DNA of 64,000 bases from Limonium bicolor (Eukaryota; Streptophyta; Magnoliopsida; Caryophyllales; Plumbaginaceae): the NCBI GenBank assembly GCA_023374045.1, contig CM041780.1, forward strand, positions 36,437,765 through 36,501,764. Reading direction: 5' to 3'. Positions 1 through 10,216 of this stretch are shown in pieces. The position numbers and the translations under genes are program-made. Every line of letters starts with the position of its first letter. The first letter of the stretch is position 1. A model generated the notes under the pieces. It ran no database searches. It was given only the letters and a program-made list of their open reading frames with translations, and was not told the origin of the DNA.

Positions 1-1591
1 TACACTTAGCATAAGGATTAACCAAACCATCATCTTAAAATAGATATTCATCGCAAAAGATCTCAACAAATCTCAGTTAAGCAATAACTATAATATATGC
101 ATCCAAAACACAAGAGAAATAAATACATCCAATCAATGAACTACCTAGCCCAACGGAAGAGCAAGACACGTATTTGTTATTTCAAATCAACCGAAAGGTT
201 AATGTTTCACCTCCTGTTAGTTAGTATAAAATTCATACAAGGACATAACAGGAATCACAACAATATGTTCCCACAACTCATACCCTTACCTCTTTTTTTC
301 CATTTTAATCCTAATTACAATTTAGACACTTCCATAGCTCAAGTCAACCTCTCGACCCTAACACATAACCGGTAAGACCAACACAACAATTCCATTGATA
401 ATTTCTACAATAATCTCCAGTTACAAGTATCATAATTCTAATCCTTTCTCTATATACTTAATGCTTCCTCTATTAAGTCTACAAAACTAAAGTTATTTCC
501 AAACACCGAATGCTCAGTTAAATACTACCCTTATTTTATTGTTATATATGAGGCATAGTTAATCAATTTGTAACAGGCTATGAGAATTTGTCAAGATTAT
601 AATACAAACAATTACAAAAATAAATTTCAATAAGTCAGAACACCAGGGTCTCTTCAACACTTAGCATGAGATTCATCAAAATACTATCACATTAAAATAT
701 TTATCACAAAACTTCTCGAGAAGATCAACATAAATAATCACTTAGTATACACATCTAAAAGTACAAGGGAGGCAACAAATCAATTGTCATAGACTTTGTC
801 TAGCTATGAACCTCACATACATCAGTAATTACCACGTTGTAAAAAGTCATAATCACAAATCATTTCCCTAACACACTGATTATATTTCAATACCTCAGAA
901 GGACCTTTATCAATAACTGACAACCAAATATATCATCACTTAGTACACTTCATGCTATTATTTAATATGGTACTACTAACCAGTTCGTCAAACACATAAA
1001 TGGAACTCAGTCAGGGGTCTTAATCTCAATATTTTAACAAAAATTTTTTTTGATAAATTTACAATACTAGCTTCTATCCAAATTAGCACACAGATTAACT
1101 AAACCATCTTCTTAATATAAATTTCAAACAGCAAGGGGTCCACAAAATCTAGCTCAAAGATCAACCCAATCCATCACATCCATAATACATGTACCATGTC
1201 ATGCTCTACCCTGGTACAAAACACTACAAATACTGTCATTTAGTAAAACGTGTAACATACCTTAGCCTATCTTGATAGGAATAATATGGGTACTCAATAA
1301 ACAAGAGTAGTATGCTTATCCTATTAATTGCAAGCACATATACATATTTTGTCAACATTGCTCATATCTCCAGTACTCACAGGGGGAGTTGAACAAGAAG
1401 AAACAACTATTATATTTAATAAGATACATAAGTCATTATATACTCATATAAATATGCTAATTTTTTAACCTCCTACTGATGAGCATGTAAGGTCTATTGC
1501 ACCTGCCGTACTTCTCTTTATTTTATTTTATTAATACTATTATTATTTCCTTTTCTTAAGTCCCCAACTGTAAACTTCGAAACCCCGTTAT
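1..1591 (-). mobile_element. Distal interior of LTR element A-minus, non-coding
   Basis: AT-rich sequence with no recognisable protein. It is separated from 15588-17127 only by the Tekay1 insertion, so I read both pieces as the interior of one minus-strand element whose 5' LTR is at 17128-19617. Weak, diverged repeats are visible: the phrase around position 6 (acttagcat) recurs near 659 and, more degraded, near 1083, each followed by similar text. Short open frames here have no family resemblance. Assignment to element A is inferred from the nesting; homology to a known family was not established. Confidence 0.55.
1587..1591. repeat. Left target-site duplication of Tekay1 (GTTAT)
   Basis: GTTAT directly precedes the TG of the 5' LTR. 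The right flank after the 3' LTR reads GTTTAT, the same five bases with one extra T in a homopolymer. Confidence 0.6.
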
Positions 1592-4500
1592 TGAAATACC
1601 CCAAACCTAGTTATGTTGTTTAAACACCTAAATAGGGTGTAATAAGACTAAAAAGAGTCTTAGAAACATTAGTAAACAAATTTAAACAAAAGGAAACACA
1701 AAATGTGCTTTAAAGTCAATAAGAGCCAAAATGTGCTCTAAGCTTGGGATAAACTTGGGTAAGACCTAGTGAGCTTACCAAAACCTCATTTATACACTAA
1801 TGAACATATTAAACCAATTACCAAAGAAAACCAAGCTTGAAAACAAGTTAAAACACAAAATGTGCTTTAAGAAGTCTTAAAGCACATTTTTGAAAAATTA
1901 TCTTGTAAATGAGTTTTGAGTGGCTAAATGTCCATCATTACTCTTAAATATATATGTGTATATAGTATCACATTTGGGTGGCTATATTAATGGGAAATCA
2001 AAAATTTCACTTCTAAGTGCCTTGTTTAGGTGAATAGTGATTTTTATAAGCTAGTTTATAACATATGTTGTATTAAGTAATTAAATTGACAAACAAAGAC
2101 TAAAACACCCTCACACTAATAAAGGGGGCCGGTTTTCTAAGTGTGGTGACTCACCACTCTCTAGTTATATAATAAGTAAGTAAAAAAACTAATTAAAACT
2201 ACTTTTTACTTTATACTACAAATATCTCCTTAAAAGCAAGTTCTATCTTCATTCTCATTTCTTTCCTTCATTCCCACGGTTCCAAACACCATCTTCTACC
2301 TCTCTTCTTTGTTCTCTCACGGTAATACTACTACCACCATAGAAACTCCATCTTTGACCTCTTGCTAAATCAAGCTCACTTGTCCAAATCAAATTCTAAG
2401 ACCACCAATCTCTTCCTCTCATCAAGCTCTTCATTCCTATCTTCTCAAAACTCCAAGAGCCTCATTTCGGTGCCAAGGGGTTCCACCATTGAAGGAGCTT
2501 GAGCTTGTATTTTGACATATTATTACTCTCCTTTGCTTCTAGGTAAGGAATCTCAAAGAAAAATCATGTTTCCTCCATGTTCTTACCTTGACCGAAAATA
2601 CCATTGATATAGCTCTTTGTGTGACTTTGTTCTAGCTTCATTTCAACTCTTCATGGACTAGGTGGAGTCCTCTCTTGTTATATATTCAAACTCTCTTCAA
2701 AGATCAAGGTAAAAACACTACATTAATGTTTTTGAAACAATGTAAAATTAGGGTTTACAATGAGATGAAGCTTATAGCTTGAATACTCATTATAATGTTT
2801 GTATATTGTTTAGAACTTGACAAGGAATCAAATACCCTACCGTTTTTGTAGTGAAACAAGAAGGAATTGTTTGGAAAAAGAGTAAATCTACTAACCTTAT
2901 GTTGTTTAATGCCTTAGGAGAAATGAGCTTATAAATGCTTATTAAAACTACCTAAAGAGCAAATGGTGAATGACCTAGTAAATGTTCTCAAGGAGACTAG
3001 TAAAATAACATATGTCTTGTTGTATGTAATCGCAGGTTAAAGGCTATATATTGTGGAAATTCAGTGTTTATGATTTAAGCACTTTAAGGGCCGCTAAGAG
3101 CCATGCATTTTAAGGGCCTAAGTGCCATGCAATTAAATTATGCACTATATTGTGATGTAGTGTGAATTTGGTGAAGTTGTGTAAGAAGGTGTTCTTGGTG
3201 TTCTAGGGTGTTTAATGATGAAAATATTGTGCTAAGGTGTAACAAAATGCTAGGAGAACCTATGTCGAAATTTAGGAGATGCATAAGGATTCAAGATGTT
3301 ATAAAGGAATTTTGATGAACTAGGAAGTGTTCTAGAGTGTAATAAGGACTTAGGCATGATCTTGAGGTTTTAGTATGTACCAAAGTCATTTTGGACTTAG
3401 ATGAAGACTTAGGCAAACTTTGGTAAAATAAGGAGAATTGTAAGCTTAGAAAAGGGATTTCAAGGATGACATAAGGAGTTTTAGTTGGTAAGAAATGATG
3501 TTAAAGTAATGATGTTGTGTGGAAGAAATATCTAGGAATAATGATTGGAATAGGCAAGGAATGCCACTTAGAAACTTAAGGAGAAGATACTATAAGTGTT
3601 GGAGGCTTTGGGGAAATTTGGTTAAGTGTTTAAAGGCTTAGAAATTGGAGAATAATGCCTTGTCCGAACTTCCGTCCGGATGTGGAAGTTCGGACAGGCC
3701 CTGTGAGTAAAGGAATTCTCACTCGCGAGCAGTGTCCGAACTTGGGAAGTCGGACACATGTTCGGACGTACCCACCCATCCTTAGGATTATCCTCGAACT
3801 GTGTCCGAACTTGGAAGTCCGGACACATGTTCGGACGCACGGATTTCTGTCTAGATTTTTCTCGCTCACGTCCGAACTTCCGAAGTCCGGACATAAGTTC
3901 GGACGTGTGTCTGTTTTCTGTCTAAAGTCACGGCTTGCGTCCGAACTTGGAAGCTCGGACACAAGTTCGGACAGGCCACTGTATGGACCAAAATTATTGT
4001 TTTAAGATGGAAATTGTTATCTAAAAATGGTAGTGGTTAGTAATGATATTATAAGGTTATGTAAGACATGTTAGGTGGGTTTTAAAGGCAATTAAAAGGA
4101 TGAAAAGTTGTAACAAGTGTAAAGTAAAAATAACTAGTAATGTTGAGTAGATAATGTTAATAATGGACTAGTGCGTTAATTAACCGACGTTACTAATGTG
4201 TTTAGGATTCTCTCAAGGTGGAAATCAGTCGAGGCAAGGACCAGGTATGGTTTTCTTGCAGTCTGTTGCCTACCGGTTTACACCGGCTTGTGTTGTTTTT
4301 GTTTTTCTGTGTGTGTTTATGACTTTGTAAGATTAAACCATGTAAAGAGTTTAAGTTGTTAAATTATTATGTTGTTAAGTATGACTCTCTCTTCCCTTGT
4401 GTGTGTCTAACAAGACTTGACCTATTATTGTGAATTGTGTGTTGGTTCAATGATGAACTACTAACAAGGGCTAACGGGGGAAGTGAGGAGTCCGGTCTGT

Positions 4501-5383
4501 TCCGGCCACGCGTGTGAGTATGGGAGTCGATGTCATAACCGGTTCGATTCTCTCTGTATGTTATGGTTAAGTTTCCAATTTGGTTTCTAACCTTCCCTTT
4601 AGCTTAACCAAGGCTATTTTACTGACTCACGTCGGGCCACAGGGGCATACTATGTGTTATTTCGGTGTGCTTGGATCACTATATCCGAGGCACCTTGTGT
4701 TAAGTTAACCGTTCAATCTACCGGACGGTAACGAGTTATGTAACGAGCTAAGTATGAGCATGGCAACATTCTCTAGGCTCTCAATGGGGACTAACTGTGT
4801 TGGTTCTCTTCCTAAAAGGAATTGTATGTGTGTGATGTGTGTTATGATGTGTACAATACCCATGTTATGTTATATTGTATAAATTGTGTGTTTTAAAATA
4901 ATACCATGTCATCATGACAAATAGTTGCGCGCATTCCGGTAGTCGATGGGCTGCGCGTTAACCATGCCAGCCAAGGGTTGCTGACCCCCTCGGGGGATCC
5001 ATATTTCTTTACTGCAGGATGAGGATCGAAGAAGCGGAGTGGCTCTAGATCCTAGGGTGTAGTTTACTTTTGGAGTACTTTTGGATGTTGGCCCGGGATG
5101 CGCCTGTGCTCCCGTGGCGTTTATATACTTGTTTATGATGGTTTACAGTGACGGTATACAGTGAAGGATTTATGTAAACACTCGGTATTTTGTTGATGTA
5201 TATATATGGTTGTTAGTTCTATGCTCGGGAGTCTGATCATCAGACCGGTACACTTGTATTTATTCAGCCTTGTTAACCACGTGGGTGGTTGACGGCGTTG
5301 TAGCACCAATCGTTTAGTTACTGTTTAGTTGTTTATTTTCCGCTGCGATTCAAGTAAGTGTTGTGCGTAGTAGGGGTGTTACA
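1592..5383 (+). repeat. 5' LTR of Tekay1
   Basis: Starts TGAAATACCCC and ends GGGGTGTTACA, giving the canonical TG...CA ends. It matches 11789-15587 along its whole length; differences seen by eye are mostly 1-3 base insertions or deletions and few substitutions. It holds a CG-rich palindrome cluster at 3662-3972 in otherwise AT-rich sequence, and a short hairpin (CCCCCTCGGGGG) near 4985-4996. Confidence 0.95.
3662..3972. repeat. Palindrome cluster GTCCGAAC/GTTCGGAC in 5' LTR
   Basis: Five groups, each usually an arm GTCCGAAC, then GTCCGGAC or a close variant, then the inverse arm GTTCGGAC, within about 35 bp. Groups are spaced 20-40 bp apart. Overlapping open frames on both strands here are by-products of the palindromes and are not genes. 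Confidence 0.85.
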
Positions 5384-5388
5384 AAAAG

Positions 5389-5400
5389 TGGTATCAGAGC
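5389..5400 (+). promoter_or_regulatory. Primer binding site, initiator Met tRNA type
   Basis: TGGTATCAGAGC lies five bases after the 5' LTR end. This is the standard plant primer site complementary to the 3' end of initiator tRNA-Met and fixes the element's orientation. Confidence 0.93.
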
Positions 5401-5599
5401 GAAGTATCGCTCTGATGACTAGAATACCGAGCTTAGGGATATACCGAGTTTAGAAACCTAACTACAGATACCTAAGTGAACAGATTTGGAAAGGTTTACC
5501 ACTAACTAAGTGTGGAGATACCTTATTATCGGGAAGCGTTACATCGTTGGACCGATAAGTTGCAAGCATAATGCTAATGAGATGTTCATATGAATTCAG

Positions 5600-7066
5600 A
5601 TGGCAGGTAGACCACAGGTAGAGGCCGCGGGCGCGGTACTGGAGGGTTGGGTGACCAGGCGTGAGTACTACGGCACAAGACTATGGCTGAGGCAGTTGCA
5701 GCCGCCGTAGCCCAGTTGGTACCCGATCTAGTTGCTGCTATACAGCAAGGGGAACAGCCCGAGTTCAGCCACCACCAGCCACCACCACCACCGCCACAGA
5801 GACCAATTGGGTCAAGGCGTTGGCTGATTGAGGCCGCCCTCATTCAGTGGGGAGACCGATCCCCGTAAGCTCGAGGCGTACATCTCCGAATGGAGACCGC
5901 CTTCGAAACCCTAGCACCACCTGAGCAGGTCAAGGTACGACTTGCTGCTTATACTTGAAGGGCTCGGCACAGAACTGGTGGAAGCTTGTGCGAGAGGGCA
6001 GAGTTGCTGACCCGACTTTTCAGTGGAGGGAGTACACGGCTCTGCTGCGAGCCAAATACTACCCTATACATGTGCAAGAGGCCAAGCGCCTGGAGTTGGA
6101 CAATTTGAGGCAAGGGGATAAGATGACGGTAGATGAGTACTACTCAGCCTTCATCGGACTTATCCACCTGCTACCGGATCTGGGTTACTCAGACCGGATT
6201 CCTGTGAACCGTTTCTACAACGGACTGAACTATCGCCTACGCTACGGCATGGGGCCTACTGGATATACCACTTTGCAGGTAAAGGAACTACAGTGTAATG
6301 TGAATAAGTGTGTACGATGTGTTAATGTGTTGTGAGTTTATTTGGCGGGGCATAACTGACACCCTAAATATAGGAGTGCTATCATGCCGCTGCTATTGTG
6401 GAGATCACCGTCCGTCTGAGGGACGAGGAGAGTGCGCTCAAGCGCAAGGCTCAGAACGAGGGCCAAGGCACGCAAGGGCAGTGGGGAGGGAAGAAGAAGA
6501 AATCATACCCCCAGTCCCAGAAAGGACAGCAACAGGTGGCAAGGGCCAGACCCAGACCACCACTGCTGAGGAGCCTCTGCAGCTCACCTATGCGTATGCG
6601 GCCAAGCCCCTACGTTCTTACCCACCTAAGGGTAATTGTCTAATTCTGTGTGATAAGTTAGAGTATATGTTGATAAGTTGTGGAACAAGTATTGATTGTG
6701 TGTTGTGATAGCAGCTAGCACGGGCTCTGGACCGGAGCGCCACTATTACTGCAAGTGGTGCAACGGAGACCACCCCGGCAAGGACTGCAAGGGTAACGAT
6801 GTTCAGTGCCGATACTGTAAGAAGATGGGTCACCGCGATCATGAATGCTGGCAGAACCCAACAGTAGGAACTACAGGCCCAAGGGGCAATGGAAGGGTAA
6901 GGCCACTGCGACCACCGATGGCCAGAAGACGGCGAACCAGCCACCCCCAGATCAGAGGTACACGGAGTCCCAGAAGGGGAAGGGGTCGGGGTCCAACAAG
7001 GCCACCCTGAATGTGGTGGACCGGTCTGAGGCGCCAGGGCCCTCTTCTAGACCAGGTACCGCCTAA
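5600..7066 (+). CDS. gag: Gag polyprotein of Tekay1, interrupted by two intron-like segments
   Basis: Structural nucleocapsid protein that forms the virus-like particle and binds element RNA. The ATG at 5600 is followed by an RG-rich stretch and a PPPP run. The capsid-like part (about 5840-6278) holds GSAQNWW and a DEYYSAF-type segment typical of retrotransposon gag. The basic KRKAQ region follows after segment 1, and after segment 2 come CCHC zinc knuckles: CKWC...H...C near 6750 and CRYC...GH...C near 6808-6848. Coding blocks are 5600-6278, 6374-6631 and 6715-7055; without splicing at 7055 the frame stops at 7064-7066. Several one-base frame breaks occur (about 5620-5950, near 6540, near 6860), so as read it is not a single open frame. 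Confidence 0.85.
6279..6373 (+). other. Intron-like segment 1 in gag (95 bp)
   Basis: Begins GTAAAG after CAG and ends ATATAG before GAG. Removing it joins two gag blocks in the same phase with family-typical residues on both sides (TTLQ before, ECYHAA after). A CTGAC branch-like sequence lies about 14 bases before the 3' end. The segment itself contains stops in the gag frame. Related chromovirus gag genes normally read straight through this point. Confidence 0.7.
6632..6714 (+). other. Intron-like segment 2 in gag (83 bp)
   Basis: Begins GTAATT and ends GATAGCAG. The upstream codon is split after its first base, and removal restores an Ala codon and carries the frame into the zinc-knuckle block. 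The unspliced reading hits stops. Confidence 0.68.
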
Positions 7067-8110
7067 ACTGTTGAATGTAATAAGTGTCTGCATACCGCAT
7101 TTCATGCATGTGTGTGAGTGTTTAAATAAACAACCATGTGAGTAAAAATAAAGTATAGTGTGAGATTTACCTAATTAGAGTACTCTAAACTTAAAGGAAC
7201 CTTCAATATATGTTATCCAATCCCACCCACACCAAACCCTGAAGAACCACCATCAACATCACCGACTTTCCATTGGAGCAATGTCAGGTTATCCAGCCAG
7301 GTATGATACTCTTAAATGGATACCTGACACCGGAAGCACAAATCCATATCATCAGACGATGCGACGAACTTGGAGCAAACCCAGAGGGTTCTACACACCC
7401 GAATACCCGAACGGAGCAAGGATGCAATTGAAGATGATGTGCATGGGTAAGGACTGAACCCTTACAACACAAGTCATATCAAGAATGTGAGCTGAAGATG
7501 GAGCACAGTATCAAGTATACCAAGGAGTTTCCATGCGGTCGTTAACCACGCCGTGGGAATTGCTCACAAGTTGAAACGGATCAATTCCAAGTGTAAAGCA
7601 GATCTATGTATTGTGAACTTCTACAGAAAGGTGGACGGTTAGGTTATACCCAAGACAAGGACGAGTCACCCGAGTCTCTAAGTAAGGGAGTACCCCGTGG
7701 TGTCTTGGTCCTTGGTGATACGCGCATGTTTGTTTATGGCGAGCAAAGCGTGCTGACCTCGCAAATAAGCTACTGCTGAAATCGGGAGATGTACTAATCA
7801 TGGGTGTGCAATCAGGATGCTATACCATGGCATCAGAAAGATCAACTAATACCGCACCGTCGGCAGTGATCAATGGCCACACACATGAAACCGCCCGGAC
7901 GTTTGAATTTGACCTTCAGACAGTTTTAAGCCTTGTATAATATGTGATGTGATAACCAGTGTGTATTAAGGATGTTGTAAGTGTGAATCATGGCGACAGT
8001 ATAAGCCAATGAATGTTGTAAAAAAGAGTGTGTTAATGAATAAAGTGGAGTTGTTTGAAGCATATAAACCGTGTTGTTACCCAATACTTATTAGTTTGCC
8101 AATGAATTAG
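7056..8110 (+). other. Intron-like segment 3 between gag and protease (1,055 bp)
   Basis: Begins GTACCG after CCAG and ends GAATTAG. Removal joins a split Gly codon and leads in frame into the protease block. It contains the AlkB-like sequence 7288-7929, followed by about 180 bp of TG-rich non-coding DNA. The donor is less ideal than in segments 1 and 2, and an alternative is that gag simply stops at 7066. Confidence 0.58.
7288..7929 (+). pseudogene. AlkB-like 2-oxoglutarate/Fe(II) dioxygenase captured in Tekay1
   Basis: AlkB enzymes oxidatively remove alkyl or methyl groups from nucleic-acid bases. Read in order with shifts of frame, the segment gives a family-like start (IQPGMILL at 7291), a QLKMMCMGKD block near 7426-7455, the core strand IVNFY near 7609-7623, a QDKDES-type turn near 7651-7668, LLLKSGDVLIMG near 7770-7805, an HG pair near 7827, and the diagnostic C-terminus PGRLNLTFRQF with stop TAA at 7927-7929. 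The order, spacing and C-terminal Arg motif fit a plant ALKBH1-like domain of about 210 residues. About seven frame breaks occur in 640 bp, a higher density than in pol. The expected HxD iron-ligand His reads as Thr here. It has no introns of its own. Present activity is unlikely unless the breaks are assembly errors. Confidence 0.82.
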
Positions 8111-9460
8111 GCTGTGCACTCGGAACGGGAGGTATACTGAGTGTCTGCAATAAGGCAGAAGCCGGCAAGAGCGGCACAATCCTCACCGGTACCTTTCCAG
8201 TGAATGGCGTGGATGCATCGATCTTGTTCGACTCTGGAGCCTCACACACATTATTTCGCTATCATTTGCGAAGAGGCTGGGGTTAGACGGTGAAGAGATG
8301 CCAGACTTCGTGGTCACTCTCCCGTCGAAAGAGCGGATCAGATGTACCCGCTACTACCGAGATGCTATTGTTCGAATCAGGGGTGAAGAGTTTCCGATCG
8401 ACTTGATAGAGTTCGACGGACTAGGCTTTGATGTGATTGTCGGGATGAACTGGTTGGAGCGGTACAAGGGCAGAATCCTGTGTGCCGAGCATCGACTGCT
8501 TCTTCGGAGTCCATCTGGGGTTACCATATCTTACCGCCAGAGGCCCAGGGAGCCTTCGACTCAGATCATCACCGCCATGGCTATGTATCACGAGTTACGA
8601 CGAGGGAGTGATGTATACCTCTGCTATGTCCAGGACATAGAGAGAGACCCTGAGTTTAGCCCAGATGTGCCGGTAGTGTCGGAGTTTCCTGATGTATTTC
8701 CTAAGGAACTGCCGGGCATGCCGCCAGCACGAGAGGTTGAGTTTGAGATTGATCTAGTTCCGGGCACCGGACCCATTGCGAAAGCACCTTACCGTATGGC
8801 TCCAGCAGAGATGACAGAGCTCAAGGAGCAGCTGAGAGACCTACTCGACAAGGGCTTTATCCGCCCTAGTGTTTCACCATGGGGAGCGCCGGTTCTCTTC
8901 GTGAAGAAGAAGGACGGTAGCCTCCGCCTATGTATTGATTATCGGGAGCTGAATGCTGTTACGGTGAAGAACCGTTACCCCTTACCACGCATCGACGATC
9001 TATTTGATCAGCTGAGGGAGCATCAGTATTCTCCAAGATAGACCTACGTTCCGGATACCACCAGATTGCCATCCGTGACAGTGATATCGAAAAGACAGCT
9101 TTCAGAACTAGGTATGGGCATTATGAGTTCACAGTTATGCCGTTTGGCTTGTCAAATGCACCAGCAAAGTTCATGGACTTAATGAACCGTTTGTTCCAAG
9201 ATCAGTTGGACAAATCAGTGGTAGTCTTCATCGATGACATACTTGTGTATTCGAAATCGAGAGGTGAGCATGAAAGCCACCTGAGAGATGTATTGCAAAC
9301 ATTGAGAAAGAATCAGCTGTATGCTAAATTTTCTAAGTGTGAATTTTGTTGAACCAAGTATCCTTCCTTGGACATGTGATTTCTGAGGCCGGGATCGCGC
9401 TGTTGATCCGGCAAAGATAGATGCAGTGCGCACCTGGCCTAGGCCGAAGACAGTTACCGA
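8111..9460 (+). CDS. pol: Tekay1 pol, part 1: aspartic protease and reverse transcriptase
   Basis: Protease cleaves the Gag-Pol precursor; reverse transcriptase copies element RNA to cDNA in the particle. The protease active site LFDSGAS is at 8224-8244 and the flap/helix region [11 protein letters not shown] near 8422-8454. A linker containing [11 protein letters not shown] leads to RT, with the fingers near 8880-8990 ([20 protein letters not shown]), PFGLSNAP near 9140 and the catalytic FIDD box at 9227-9238 (the usual YxDD variant in this group). Frame breaks near 8257, 9020, 9350 and 9400 look like single-base homopolymer losses, since the family sequence resumes at once in the next frame. 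Confidence 0.92.
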
Positions 9461-10216
9461 CATCAGGAGCTTCCTCGGTCTGGCAGGTTACTATAGGAGA
9501 TTTGTGAAGAACTTCTCCAGTGTCTCGAAGCCGATGACTTCCTTGATGAAAAAGGATGCACCATTCGAGTGGACAGTCGACTGTGAGAGTTCTTTCGCGA
9601 GTCTCAAGGATGCTCTGACATCTGCACCGGTTCTGACATTACCAGACGGTCCAGATGGTTTTGAGGTCTATTGCGACGCATCAGGCAGGGGTATGGGTTG
9701 TGTGTTGATGCAACACGGGAAGGTCGTGGCTTACGCCTCCCGACAGCTGAAGAAGCATGAGGAGAACTACCCTACCCACGACGACTTAGAATTGGGGGCC
9801 ATTGTCTTCGCACTGAAGATATGGCGACATCACTTGTATGGGGTAAGTGTGACGATTTATTCTGACCACAAGAGTTTTAAAGTACTTGTTCACTCAGAAG
9901 GAGTTGAACATGAGGCAAAGAAGGTGGGTTGAATTCTGAATGATTATGACATCAATTTACAGTACAAGGAGGGTAAGGCAAATGTGGTAGCTGACGCATT
10001 GAGTCGCCGAGCACACTCTCTCCATTCGCTAGTCTCTCATACTGGCTTGGTTGAAGAGGTGCGGAGTGCTCAGATGACGGATCAGTACATGATGGAGATT
10101 AGACAGAAGCTTATTGATGGCACATTCGAGGGTCAGAAGTACGACTTCAGACTCCACGATGATGACCTGATTAGGCTTAATGGCCGGTGTGTATACCCAG
10201 GAGTAGCGCTGAGTTG
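9461..10216 (+). CDS. pol: Tekay1 pol, part 2: RT connection and RNase H
   Basis: RNase H removes the RNA strand during cDNA synthesis. The RT thumb/connection ([12 protein letters not shown] near 9473-9508) is followed by the RNase H fold: the first catalytic Asp in YCDAS near 9669, a conserved Glu in [11 protein letters not shown] near 9787-9822, and YSDHKS near 9858-9875. A frame break near 9930 precedes the [12 protein letters not shown] motif near 9978-10010 that closes this domain in Ty3/gypsy elements. A tether of about 65 codons leads to integrase, with another break near 10210. Confidence 0.9.

Noticed and set aside
3622..4005. Overlapping open frames on both strands of about 90-116 codons
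   Set aside because: They arise from the GTCCGAAC/GTTCGGAC palindromes; the repeated peptide is the same DNA read on both strands and recurs in the 3' LTR.
7310..7345. Copia-type protease motif (IPDTGSTN) in another frame
   Set aside because: It first looked like a Ty1/copia protease, but the next frame gives a long, ordered match to AlkB family features through 7929, so the DTG motif is a shadow.
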